Origin: MGBC163016 sp964462135
GTDB lineage: Bacteria; Actinomycetota; Coriobacteriia; Coriobacteriales; Eggerthellaceae
Length of the DNA stretch: 64,000 nt
Direction of reading: 5' to 3'
Assembly (NCBI GenBank): GCA_964462135.1
Contig: CAYWWK010000003.1
Coordinates: 44,987 to 108,986, forward strand
Both the position numbers and the translations under genes were made by a program. The notes under the pieces are model-generated. The model was given only the letters and a program-made list of their open reading frames with translations, did not search any database and was not told the origin of the DNA. The first letter of the stretch is position 1. Every line of letters starts with the position of its first letter. Of the stretch, positions 44,984 through 53,710 are shown in pieces.

Positions 44984-45975
44984 AAGCATGTGTGATCGGT
45001 TCAGGCTCGTGGGGAACGGCGCTTTCGCAGGTGCTGGCAGATGCAGGTTGCGAGGTATCGCTGGCAGTCAGACGCCCTGAGGTTGCGCAGGCCATAAACG
45101 ATGTACATCGGAATCCTGATTACCTCTCAGATGCGGTGCTCTCTTCGCAGATCCACGCAACCGACTCACTCTCTGATGCGCTTGCGAAAGCGCAAGCCTG
45201 CGTCGTGGTCACGCCTTCCCAATACCTTCGCGATACCGCTCGCCTCATCTCCGGCCTGGTATCGGAATCCCTGCCTGTGGTCATCTGCTCAAAGGGAGTC
45301 GAGGCGGACACGGGGGCACTTCCCGCTGAGGTGTTTGCAGAGGAGATAGGAAGGATAGATCGGCTGGGCGTCCTTTCAGGACCCACCCATGCCGAAGAGG
45401 TCATACGCAAGGTGCCTTCAGGTGCGGTCAGCGCTTCCGTTTCAGAGAAGACGGCCCTCTTCTTCCGTCAGCTCTTCTCAACCGATTACTTCCGGACCTA
45501 TACCTCTTCAGACATCGTCGGCGTTGAGTTGTGCGGTGCCTTCAAGAACGTCATCGCCATTGCGGTTGGCATCGCCTATGGGCTTGGCATGGGGGACAAC
45601 ACGGCAGCCATGCTGATCACGCGGGGGCTTGCTGAGATGAGCCGCATGGTTGAGGTTTGCGGAGGTGAGGCCATCACGTGTCTGGGATTGGCGGGCTGTG
45701 GTGATATGGTGGTCACCTGCACATCGCGCCATTCCCGCAATCGGCGTTTCGGTGAGGACTACATTGCCTGCGGGAAGACACTTGCAGACTTCCAAGCGGA
45801 TACCCACATGGTGGTGGAAGGAGCCATTGCGTGCAAGACCTTGGAGGCATTAAGCATACGCCATGGGGTCGAGCTGCCTTTGACTGATGCGGTGCGTCAA
45901 GTGATATGGCAGGGCGCCAACCCGGTGCTGGTTGCCAGGACGCTGCTCGATCGTCCTTTGAAGGCCGAATTCTAA
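44980..45975 (+). CDS. gpsA: Glycerol-3-phosphate dehydrogenase [NAD(P)+]
   Basis: Makes glycerol 3-phosphate from dihydroxyacetone phosphate for lipids. The nucleotide-binding GSGSWGTALSQVLADAG, the catalytic-region LSGPTHAEE, and KNVIAIAVGIAYGLGMGDN are clear. 331 aa. Directly supplies PlsY. Ends the long coupled run that starts at 31.6 kb. Confidence 0.96.
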   Translation: MKACVIGSGSWGTALSQVLADAGCEVSLAVRRPEVAQAINDVHRNPDYLSDAVLSSQIHATDSLSDALAKAQACVVVTPSQYLRDTARLISGLVSESLPVVICSKGVEADTGALPAEVFAEEIGRIDRLGVLSGPTHAEEVIRKVPSGAVSASVSEKTALFFRQLFSTDYFRTYTSSDIVGVELCGAFKNVIAIAVGIAYGLGMGDNTAAMLITRGLAEMSRMVEVCGGEAITCLGLAGCGDMVVTCTSRHSRNRRFGEDYIACGKTLADFQADTHMVVEGAIACKTLEALSIRHGVELPLTDAVRQVIWQGANPVLVARTLLDRPLKAEF

Positions 45976-46051
45976 CGCAAGGCGCAATTCAGGCCGCGGG
46001 GCAAGCTTCGGGTAGCCTTGATGCGGCTGGCAGGATGTGAAGGAGAATTCC

Positions 46052-47269
46052 ATGCGTGTACTGGTGGTGAATGCTGGCAGTTCAAGCTTGAAATGCCAAC
46101 TGATAGAAACTGATGGGAAGGTCTCCCTGATGAAGTGCCTTGCTGAAAAGGTGGGGACCCCTGAGGCCTACATGAACGTGTCGTTCACTCCTGAATTCCA
46201 CAAGACCACCTATCATGTTGCAGACCTGAGCGTTCCTGAATGCCTGAAGAAGCTCTTGGATATCCTGATTGATGATCCGGAAAGCCCCATCAGCGGTTTG
46301 GATCAGATTGACGCCATCGGCAACAGGGTCGTGGCTGGCGGCGAATACTTCAGCAAGGCAGCACTGATCGATGATGAGGCCCGAGAGAAGCTGGTCTTCT
46401 GCGAGGAGCTGGCGCCCCTTCACAATCCCCCCGCGGATGCATGCATCGACATGATGCGCCAGATGATGCCTCATACGCCTCAGGTTGCCGTGTTCGATAC
46501 GGCCTTCCATACCACGATGCCTGCGAAGGCGTACATGTATCCGCTTCCCATGGACTATTACGACAAGTACCGCATCCGTCGCTATGGAGCCCATGGGACC
46601 AGCCATCGTTACGCTGCACAGCAGGCTGCAAACCTCCTGGGACGTCCTTTGCGCGACCTTGGCCTTATCACTTGCCATTTGGGCAATGGAGGTTCCATCA
46701 CGGCAGTCAACCATGGAAAGTCCATCGACACCACCATGGGTTTCACTCCGCTGGAGGGGCTGATGATGGGTACGCGCTCTGGCTCCATCGATCCTGCCAT
46801 CATCACCTATATCATGCGTCGTGAGGGCATCAGCTTCGATGAGATGGATTCCATCCTCAATCGGAAGAGCGGCATCCTGGGGGTATCGGGAGTCTCAAGC
46901 GACATGCGGGATGTGCTTGATGCCATCGATGAAGGCAATGAGCATGCCGAACTGGCCATTGACATGTACGTGTATCGCATACAGAAGGCCATTGGCGGTT
47001 TCTATGCTGCCATGACGCGCACCGATGCGGTGGTCATGACGGCGGGTATCGGAGAGAACTCAGCGGAACTGCGTGAGCGCATCTTCGCCGGCCTTGCCCA
47101 TATGGGCATGATCTTGGATAAAGAGCGCAATGACGTGATTGGTCAGATTGGCGTGAATCGGATCATTTCCATTGATGACAGCCCCATCAAGATATGCGTG
47201 GTCACCACCGATGAGGAAATGCGCATTGCGCGTGAGACGGACAATCTGGTCAGCCAGATGCAACCTTGA
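46052..47269 (+). CDS. ackA: Acetate kinase
   Basis: Makes ATP from acetyl phosphate, the final step of acetate fermentation. VLVVNAGSSSLKCQL at the start, DTAFHTTMP, YGAHGTSHRY, CHLGNGGSI and TAGIGENSAELR are all present; 405 aa. The ATG at 46052 has AAGGAG 6 bases upstream, better than the in-frame GTG at 46037. The phosphotransacetylase gene pta, a frequent neighbour, is not seen. Confidence 0.97.
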   Translation: MRVLVVNAGSSSLKCQLIETDGKVSLMKCLAEKVGTPEAYMNVSFTPEFHKTTYHVADLSVPECLKKLLDILIDDPESPISGLDQIDAIGNRVVAGGEYFSKAALIDDEAREKLVFCEELAPLHNPPADACIDMMRQMMPHTPQVAVFDTAFHTTMPAKAYMYPLPMDYYDKYRIRRYGAHGTSHRYAAQQAANLLGRPLRDLGLITCHLGNGGSITAVNHGKSIDTTMGFTPLEGLMMGTRSGSIDPAIITYIMRREGISFDEMDSILNRKSGILGVSGVSSDMRDVLDAIDEGNEHAELAIDMYVYRIQKAIGGFYAAMTRTDAVVMTAGIGENSAELRERIFAGLAHMGMILDKERNDVIGQIGVNRIISIDDSPIKICVVTTDEEMRIARETDNLVSQMQP

Positions 47270-47284
47270 TGGGAGACGGGTACG

Positions 47285-47887
47285 ATGAACATTGCCGTCT
47301 ATTGCGGTTCGAGTCCGCTGGCGCTTCCGGTATTGAAGGAAGCTGCCTGGATGCTTGGTGAATGGATAGGGAAGAGCGGTCATTCGCTTGTCTATGGGGG
47401 AAGTTCCATTGGGCTTATGGGCGAGGTATCCTCTGCCTGCCTTGCAGCAGGGGGCGATGTGTATGGCGTGGAACCCCGATTCTTCATAGAGGCGGGTGTC
47501 GCCCAACATGATCTCACACGCCTTCATGTGGTGGAGACGATGGAGGAGCGCAAGGCCCTCATGATAGAGCTTGCCGATGTGTTCGTGGCGCTCCCGGGAG
47601 GGGTGGGAACCCTTGAGGAGATAGCCGAGATCATGAGCCGCATCAGGCTGCAGATGACCCTCGGCCCGTGTTACTTCCTTGATATGGATGGGTTCTACGA
47701 TGGCTTGAAGGCGCTGCTTGGACGCATGATGCAAGCCTGCTTCATAGAGGAGGCTCAGGTGGAGAAGGGTTTCCTTTTCGCTGAAAGCGTAGATGAGCTC
47801 ATAGAACTGCTCAACAGAAGATCATCGGATCCGGCCCCTGTCGCTTCCTTTCCCGTTGTTCCCGAATCGAATCTTCCCATGGGTTAG
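47285..47887 (+). CDS. LOG family (cytokinin riboside monophosphate phosphoribohydrolase-like) protein
   Basis: Rossmann-like nucleotide hydrolase family (TIGR00730). YCGSSPLALPVLKEAA at the start, VYGGSSIGLMGEVS, and the signature PGGVGTLEE near 102-110 are seen. In bacteria these remove ribose phosphate from AMP or related nucleotides; plant-like cytokinin production is not implied. 200 aa. Follows ackA by 15 bp. Its 3' end overlaps the convergent brnQ end by 4 bp. Confidence 0.88.
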   Translation: MNIAVYCGSSPLALPVLKEAAWMLGEWIGKSGHSLVYGGSSIGLMGEVSSACLAAGGDVYGVEPRFFIEAGVAQHDLTRLHVVETMEERKALMIELADVFVALPGGVGTLEEIAEIMSRIRLQMTLGPCYFLDMDGFYDGLKALLGRMMQACFIEEAQVEKGFLFAESVDELIELLNRRSSDPAPVASFPVVPESNLPMG

Positions 47888-49161
47888 CGAGAGGGCAGCG
47901 AAGAGCGAACGTGCCCGATGAGGGCACCCGCCACACCGCCTGCGATGGCGAAGGGAAGCCATGCGAACCCGTAGCTGAACAGTGGTAGGAACTCAGCTGC
48001 GGGAAACGCCGAGAAGGTGGTCTGCGCAGTGAGCGCCACGCTTGCCAAGAATGCTCCCAAGGCGGCTCCTTGATAGATGAGTTTCGTCTTGATGTGGTTG
48101 CGGAACAGGATGAGCACGAGGGTGGTCATGAATGGCGGGCATACCAACGAGAGCAGGGGCGTGGCTGCGCTGATGATGAGGTCAAGGCCCAAGTTGCAGA
48201 TGAGAACGCCGGCAATCACGCATGCGACGACTCCTGCCTGGTAGGGGATGCGTCCATGGGTGATGTGCTCGAAGTAGGCTGCTGTCGCTCCGATGAGCCC
48301 AATGGCGGTGGTCAGGCAGGCGAGGGCAACCACGACTCCCAAGATGGTGATGCCGGTCTGCCCCATCAACTGATAGGTGATGGCGACGATGAGGTCGGCT
48401 TGGTTGAGTGCAGGGCCGAAAGTTGCATTCGTGGTGGCGCCTAAAAAGGTGAGCCCACTGTAGATCATGGTCAGCAGAACAGCGGCTATCACTGAGGAGA
48501 GGGCGATCAGATGCAACCGCTTGGCGCTGTCGTTCACGCCGTCAGAGCGGAAGGCGTCTTTCAAGACAATGGAATACCCAATGACGCAGATGATGTCCAT
48601 GGCTTGGTATCCCGAAAGGATACCATCTTGGATGACATGTTCAGAGTGCGGCGCCCCCACGGGACCCAGGGGATTGATGATGCCTACGACGATCAGCACG
48701 ACAACTCCCAAGACAAGAAGCGGTGTCAGCAGCTTGCCGATGACATCCACCAGCTTTGATTCGCGGATGGTCAAGGCCAAGACCAATGCAAAGAAGATGA
48801 GCGAGAAGGGAAAGAGTGCCACTGAACCTTGGAAGTTCGGTTCGATGGCCATCTCGAAGGTGGTTGCGGCTGTTCGGGGCATGGCGATGAGGACGCCTGT
48901 GCAGAGGATTGCCGCGGTGTTCAGGATGAGAGCGGGAACCTTGCCGATGGTGCGCTCAAAGGCAACCTCACCCCCTCCTGCTGCATTGAGTGCGTAGATG
49001 CCCAAACAGGCGAGTATGACATCAATGAGCACGAAGGCGGCCAGTCCGATGGGCCACAGATAGCCACTTTCCATGCCAAGGAACGGAGGGAAGATGAGAT
49101 TGCCTGCTCCGAAGAACATGGCGAAAAGGGCCAATCCTGTGGCTATGACCTCCTTCTTCAT
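47884..49161 (-). CDS. brnQ: Branched-chain amino acid:cation symporter BrnQ
   Basis: Sodium-coupled uptake of Leu, Ile and Val. Signature FAMFFGAGNLIFPPFLG at residues 12-28, a family hallmark; about 12 hydrophobic segments in 425 aa. AGGAAGAGGGG lies upstream of the ATG. A perfect AACATTATGTT palindrome (49192-49202) sits about 30 bp upstream, overlapping a CATAAT -10-like box, and may be an operator. Transcribed alone and convergent to the LOG gene. Confidence 0.94.
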   Translation of the reverse strand: MKKEVIATGLALFAMFFGAGNLIFPPFLGMESGYLWPIGLAAFVLIDVILACLGIYALNAAGGGEVAFERTIGKVPALILNTAAILCTGVLIAMPRTAATTFEMAIEPNFQGSVALFPFSLIFFALVLALTIRESKLVDVIGKLLTPLLVLGVVVLIVVGIINPLGPVGAPHSEHVIQDGILSGYQAMDIICVIGYSIVLKDAFRSDGVNDSAKRLHLIALSSVIAAVLLTMIYSGLTFLGATTNATFGPALNQADLIVAITYQLMGQTGITILGVVVALACLTTAIGLIGATAAYFEHITHGRIPYQAGVVACVIAGVLICNLGLDLIISAATPLLSLVCPPFMTTLVLILFRNHIKTKLIYQGAALGAFLASVALTAQTTFSAFPAAEFLPLFSYGFAWLPFAIAGGVAGALIGHVRSSLPSR

Positions 49162-49426
49162 GTTCGCCCCTCTTCCTGTGCCTGCATTAGGAACATTATG
49201 TTGCTTTGTTTCGGCAGAGTCACACGAGGCGCATAACGGTTATTGACCCGATTCCAATCCGTCTTCTTGGGAGTGCCGTGAGACATTCGCTAAGGTGTCC
49301 TCGTAGCGTATGGTGCCCTTGTAGCGTAAGACGTTACGCGTTAGCATGCGTCTTGCCCTTGACCGGCAATGTTTCCTTACGCAAGGCAAGCCGCTGCTTC
49401 GCAGACGGCTTCCGCTACAAAGGTAA

Positions 49427-49435
49427 CCCCCCCCC
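49427..49435. repeat. Homopolymer of nine cytosines
   Basis: C9 in the upstream region of the ornithine-enzyme gene, 60 bp before its -10 box. Such tracts slip in replication. It is outside any coding frame, so only promoter-distance effects could follow. Confidence 0.9.
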
Positions 49436-49464
49436 GTCTCCCGTAACGTAGGTCGTCCGCTGAG

Positions 49465-49501
49465 GGGACAATAAACTACGCCCCCATTGTCCCGCTATAA
49501 T
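49465..49501 (+). promoter_or_regulatory. Inverted repeat plus TATAAT, operator/promoter of the 49544 gene
   Basis: GGGACAAT (49465-49472) and ATTGTCCC (49486-49493) are perfect 8-bp arms with a 13-bp spacer. They lie just upstream of TATAAT (49496-49501), where a dimeric regulator would cover the -35 region. The start codon is 42 bp downstream. Confidence 0.6.
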
Positions 49502-49543
49502 GCATCGGGTGTTCTTACTGTATGGCAGATCGTAAGGCGGACC

Positions 49544-50779
49544 ATGAACGAGAATATGAACAATTTTGTCTATGAAGATATAGAGGCCGAAGGCCACCTG
49601 GTTGATTCGAACATCCTCTCGCGCATCATGGGCGGTATCGTCGAGCTGGATGGTTCCTTCGAGGTGCTTTCGTTCAACATAGGGCGCGGCAATGAGAATC
49701 CTTCCACCATGCGTATGCGCGTCTATGGGCATGATGCGGATCATTTGACCGAACTGTTGCGCATGCTTCTGCGTCTAGGCGTCGTCACTTCCCATCCCCA
49801 AAACGTGCAGTATGCATCCGCTCCGGCAGATGGCGTCTTCCCTGAAGGGTTCTATGCCACCACCAATCTGGATACCCTCGTTCGCATGGATGGCCAGTGG
49901 TATCCAGTATGGGGAACCGAAATGGACTTGGGTATCTGCATTGATCCAGAGGCTCATCGTGCTTGGGGCGTGCCTATCTCGCAGGTTCGTGAAGGGGACC
50001 TGATCGTGGTGGGGGACGAAGGGGTTCGCGTTACCCTCCAAGAGCGAGAGCGCGAACGGGAGGAATTCGAGTTCATGAATTCCACTGCCTCCAGCGAGAA
50101 GCCGAAGGCGCAGATCGTCCGCCAAGTTGCGAACCTGCTTCGCGAAGTGCGTCAGACGGACCAAGCAATCATTGCCGTTGCAGGGCCTGCCGTCATCCAT
50201 ACGGGTGCTTCGGTTCATTTGGAACGACTTGTGCGGGCTGGATACGTGAACGTGCTCTTCGGTGGCAATGCCGTTGCCACCCACGATATAGAATCAGCGC
50301 TCTATGGCACCTCATTGGGCATTGATATGGCCACAGGCATACCGGTTCCTGCGGGGCATGAGCATCATCTTCGCGCCATCAATCAGATCAGAGCCTGTGG
50401 AGGCATTCGTCAGGCAGTGGATCAAGGGGTTCTCAATTCTGGGTTGATGCATGCCATGGTTGAAACGGACACCCCCTTCGTCCTTGCTGGTTCAATCCGC
50501 GATGATGGGCCGTTGCCTGATGTCATCACCGATGTCATGCGTGCTCAGGAAGAGATGCGTCTGTGGTGCCAACGAGCAGGGGCGTGCATCATGATGTCCA
50601 CCATGCTGCATTCCATCGCCACGGGGAATCTGCTGCCTGCGTCAGTCACCACGGTGTGCGTGGATATCAATCCTGCCGTGGTTACCAAGCTCTCAGATCG
50701 GGGGAGTTTTCAGACCATCGGCATCATCACCGATGTCGGCCTCTTCTTGAAGCAGTTGGCCGATGAACTCGAATGCTGA
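49544..50779 (+). CDS. LOR/SDH-domain ornithine cyclodeaminase-like enzyme (TIGR00300 family)
   Basis: The first 100 residues match the LOR/SDH domain (FVYEDIEAEGHLVDS, ILSRIMGGIVELDG). The C-terminal 230 carry a Rossmann-like region with VLFGGNAVATHDIE and AINQIRACGG. This architecture is shared with archaeal TIGR00300 proteins and the C-terminal half of cyanobacterial ArgZ/AgrE, known to convert ornithine to proline and ammonia. That activity is inferred here, not shown. 411 aa. The ATG at 49544 follows AAGGCGG; in-frame upstream codons overlap the promoter. It stands alone; no arginine genes are adjacent. Confidence 0.8.
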   Translation: MNENMNNFVYEDIEAEGHLVDSNILSRIMGGIVELDGSFEVLSFNIGRGNENPSTMRMRVYGHDADHLTELLRMLLRLGVVTSHPQNVQYASAPADGVFPEGFYATTNLDTLVRMDGQWYPVWGTEMDLGICIDPEAHRAWGVPISQVREGDLIVVGDEGVRVTLQEREREREEFEFMNSTASSEKPKAQIVRQVANLLREVRQTDQAIIAVAGPAVIHTGASVHLERLVRAGYVNVLFGGNAVATHDIESALYGTSLGIDMATGIPVPAGHEHHLRAINQIRACGGIRQAVDQGVLNSGLMHAMVETDTPFVLAGSIRDDGPLPDVITDVMRAQEEMRLWCQRAGACIMMSTMLHSIATGNLLPASVTTVCVDINPAVVTKLSDRGSFQTIGIITDVGLFLKQLADELEC

Positions 50780-50801
50780 GGGGCAGTAAGTCGGCTGCGC
50801 A

Positions 50802-50936
50802 GACGAAGGCTGAAGCCTTCGCTACGAATTCAACACGAGTGAACTATCTCCGTAACGCAAGCTTCAGCTTGCGAAGCAGGAGGTTTCTGGGCGGACGAAG
50901 GCTAAAGCCTTCGCTACGGACAAGCGAAGGCTTGTT
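50802..50936. repeat. REP-like palindromic repeats
   Basis: Two near-identical 25-bp units, GACGAAGGCT-G/A-AAGCCTTCGCTACG, at 50802-50826 and 50894-50918 differ by one base and are each a palindrome around AAGGCT. Between them CGCAAGC-TTCA-GCTTGCG (50855-50872) and after them CAAGC-GAAG-GCTTG (about 50921-50934) form further hairpins. They fill the gap between two converging genes and likely act as transcript ends or are mobile REP-type sequences. No long T run is seen. Confidence 0.8.
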
Positions 50937-53348
50937 CTATCGCGATGACTTCCGTTTGCGCAAACCGAAGCGTGCCGTGAAAGCGGCAGCAATACCCAGC
51001 GTAGTCAATACGCCAATGCTTCGAGGCATGTCGTCACCCGTTTGCGCCAAAGGAGTTCCCAGTGACCGGTTGTTGCGCTGGGCTGCAAGCTCTTCAGCTT
51101 GCTGGCGTGCCACGGCGGCATCGTAGAAGGCCTGGGCAAGGGTGAGGTTCTCTGCGGCTTGATCGTAGACAGCCTTCTTCTGAGCGTATTCGGCTGACTT
51201 CTGTCCATAGATGACAAGCGCCTCATCAAGTTCTGCTTTGGCAGCATTGCGCGTTGTCTGCGTATTGATCACGTTTTGCACAAGTGATTTTGAGCGTTGT
51301 TGGATGAAAGCAGTATTCACAGGAGAAATTGATCGTACCGATGCTCGGCGAGCACTTTGTTGATCAGTGCCAGAGATCAATTCAAGGTAGATGGTCTCGT
51401 AATCAAGGTTGAGATTGCGGATGTCTATCTCATTCTGCTCAGCAATTCGCTTGTTGCTCTCAGCTTCGTTGACAGCGGTATTGGCAGCTGTGCACCGTTC
51501 GACAGCTGCGTTGTAGGAGGCAACGGCAGATGCATGCTGTTGCGCGGCCGCCTCGTAGGTCTTCTGAGCCGCAAGTACCGTTGCATAGGCATTAATCTGA
51601 TCCTGGTGGTCCTGTTCTTTCCTCTTCAAGTTCTGTTGGGCATCCGTTGCCTTTTGCTTCTTCGCCTCAGTGTCAGCCTCTGCCTTCTCTAAGACAACGT
51701 GGACCGTGGAGGCGGTTGCCTGCTTCTGATCGAAAGTGGTTTGAGCATTGTCTTGTGCAGCATTCGTGGATGCCACCTGCGCATTCCAGTGGTCAAGAAC
51801 GCCTTTGGCGTCATCCACCGCTTTCTGCGCCTCTTCGAGGCCGGGAGTGGCAGCAGCGAGTTCCCGTTCAGCTGCGTCCAAGGCTTCTTGAGCAGCGTCA
51901 ACCTCTGCTTGGGCAGCTTCAGTTATGGATTTCTTTTCGTTGAGCGTGGCAAGCTTCTCTGATTGGATCTGCTGAACACGCCCAAGTTCTTCTTGAGGTG
52001 CCTGCATATTTGCTTCGGCTTGAGCTATTTTTTCCGGAGCTGCTTCGATTGTCACCTGAAGGGCATCAACGGTATTCCAGGCAGCATCTCTCTCCCCCGA
52101 AAGAATACGTAGATTGTTGCTTTCTGTGAGTACCAAATTATTCCAATACTCATACGTTTCTTGATCTGTCGCTGCGTTTCGATTAGCTATGTATTCGTTT
52201 ATCTGTTCACCTAAGGCAACAACTTGTTGGTTAAGATCGGATGCACGTTTTTCTGCAATTGGAAGATTTATCCTTGCTTGTGTTTCTGCATTTCTCGCCT
52301 CATCCAAGGCGGCTTGCGCGGCATCGACTGCTGCCTGGGCGGTGTCAACGTCTGAGGTAGCGGCATCGTAGTCCGACTGTGCAGTTCCCTGTTCGGCGGC
52401 GGCTGCATTCCGTTTGCTCTCCGCAGCAGCCAACTCAGCCTTGGCCTGATCAACCTTATCCCGAGCTTCGCCGGATCCGGCTTCCGCTTCCTCCTTCAGT
52501 TCATCAAGCTTCGCCTTGGCTTGATCATATGCGGTTTGAGCGGTGCTTCTGCTTGCCAATGCATCAATCGCGTCAGCTTTGGCTTTTTCCAAAGCAGCTT
52601 GAGCTGCAGCAACCGCTGCCACAGCGGCGTCGTAGTTCACCTGAGCTTCCGCTTGGGCCGTTTCTGCAGCAGCAATAGCAGCCACGGCGTCGTTGTAACC
52701 CTTTCGGGCTGCATCTACAGCATCCTTGGCAGCTTTGACGGTGTCTTCGGTTACGCCTCCGTTGGCAGTCTGTGCGTCTTTCCAAGCCTGTTCAGCGGAA
52801 TCCACCTTGTTTTTGGCATCATCCTGTGTCTGCTTCGCAGCTTCCAAGGCGGTTTGGAGCCGGGCGCACTCTGCCTTCGCATCCGCCAAGAGCGCCTCAG
52901 CCCTCCGAAGATCCTCTTGGGAGTCCAAGATCACGCCAGAGATGTATCCGCGTGCCTCCCGCTCGGCGGCAGTAGCGGCCGAAGCGGCTGCTGCATGCTT
53001 CTGCACGGCAGCATCCTTTATGGCAGTGTCATTGCGGTATTCAGCATCAATGGGTTCGAACCAAGCCGCAATCCGATCGAATTCCGCCTGAGCGGCATCC
53101 AACTGACCCTTGCATGGGTCTACATAGGTCAGATCGGTTACCGTGAGGGAGGTCGTTGAATCGCCCGTTGATTCCTGAGAAGCATTGTCCACCAGTGCGA
53201 ACGCCGTCAGCGGCAATGAGGCAGGAGTGACTGCAAGAATGCCTGCCAAGGCAATTCTTCCTACCTTGGCGAAGGATGCGTCCTCGGTCGTGATCAGGCC
53301 GTCATTGATTGAGGATTCTTCAAGTTGAGTGGTGTGTTTGAAGTTCAT
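50937..53348 (-). CDS. Sortase-anchored long coiled-coil surface protein (LAQTG)
   Basis: An 803-residue secreted protein. An N-terminal basic stretch and hydrophobic segment (about 30-52, IALAGILAVTPASLPLTAFA) act as signal peptide. Residues 70-740 are almost wholly heptad-like coiled coil rich in Ala, Glu, Lys and Gln (AQAEVDAAQ and like units, many imperfect repeats). The C-terminus is a cell-wall sorting signal: LAQTG at 767-771, a hydrophobic stretch, then RKRKSSR. LAQTG departs from LPxTG. AAGGAGG precedes the ATG. Function unknown; adhesion or a wall-spanning stalk is plausible. No sortase gene is in the window. Confidence 0.85.
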   Translation of the reverse strand: MNFKHTTQLEESSINDGLITTEDASFAKVGRIALAGILAVTPASLPLTAFALVDNASQESTGDSTTSLTVTDLTYVDPCKGQLDAAQAEFDRIAAWFEPIDAEYRNDTAIKDAAVQKHAAAASAATAAEREARGYISGVILDSQEDLRRAEALLADAKAECARLQTALEAAKQTQDDAKNKVDSAEQAWKDAQTANGGVTEDTVKAAKDAVDAARKGYNDAVAAIAAAETAQAEAQVNYDAAVAAVAAAQAALEKAKADAIDALASRSTAQTAYDQAKAKLDELKEEAEAGSGEARDKVDQAKAELAAAESKRNAAAAEQGTAQSDYDAATSDVDTAQAAVDAAQAALDEARNAETQARINLPIAEKRASDLNQQVVALGEQINEYIANRNAATDQETYEYWNNLVLTESNNLRILSGERDAAWNTVDALQVTIEAAPEKIAQAEANMQAPQEELGRVQQIQSEKLATLNEKKSITEAAQAEVDAAQEALDAAERELAAATPGLEEAQKAVDDAKGVLDHWNAQVASTNAAQDNAQTTFDQKQATASTVHVVLEKAEADTEAKKQKATDAQQNLKRKEQDHQDQINAYATVLAAQKTYEAAAQQHASAVASYNAAVERCTAANTAVNEAESNKRIAEQNEIDIRNLNLDYETIYLELISGTDQQSARRASVRSISPVNTAFIQQRSKSLVQNVINTQTTRNAAKAELDEALVIYGQKSAEYAQKKAVYDQAAENLTLAQAFYDAAVARQQAEELAAQRNNRSLGTPLAQTGDDMPRSIGVLTTLGIAAAFTARFGLRKRKSSR

Positions 53349-53710
53349 TTATAGCCTCCTTTATTTGAGAAGACTGTAAACAAATGGTTACCTTCAAAAT
53401 GTACTCCAGATCGGTTCTTGATTCAAGCAATATCCCCGGAAATTGGCAATATCTGCGTAAGCTTGCAGGAGGATGTCTTGCGGGGGGATAAGAGGAGGAA
53501 CCGGGTTTTGTGCTGGCAAGCCAGCATCTCCGGCAAGCTGCCACCTACGATGATATGAAAAGAGATCGTTCTTGGTGATCAAAGGCAAGAAGCCCGCATC
53601 GTTTTTTGCAACGTTGCTGGACGAAATGATCTTGGTTTGAGATGCTTTGATGAGTGAGATCCTGCAAGGGCAACGATATGGACACCTACTAGGTTGAAGG
53701 AAAGGATAAC
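53349..53710. other. 362-bp intergenic region between divergent genes
   Basis: No gene seen. It holds an imperfect palindrome GTAAACAAATGGTTAC (53376-53391) close to the surface-protein start, which could be an operator, and a perfect TGCTGG-CAAG-CCAGCA hairpin (53511-53526). The rest shows no strong signal; a GGAAAGGA ribosome site precedes the helicase GTG. Confidence 0.6.

Larger units (their letters stand above)
49162..49543. other. Repeat-rich 382-bp intergenic region between divergent genes
   Basis: No gene seen. It holds the brnQ leader with the AACATTATGTT palindrome (49192-49202), GTAGCGTA twice (near 49303 and 49320), and a CTGCTTCGCAG hairpin nested in AAGCCG/CGGCTT ending CCGCTAC (about 49388-49417). 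It also holds a C9 tract (49427-49435) and an 8-bp inverted repeat next to TATAAT. The CGCTAC and TTACGC motifs recur in the gap at 50.8 kb, pointing to one repeat family. Confidence 0.7.

Noticed and set aside
48070..48997. Two plus-strand open frames of 124 and 176 codons
   Set aside because: They lie antisense within brnQ, which has a full family match; the translations resemble nothing and use codons poorly.
52521..53159. Plus-strand 212-codon open frame rich in Cys, Gly and Ser
   Set aside because: Antisense to the coiled-coil surface protein; an artefact of its regular Ala/Glu/Lys codons.
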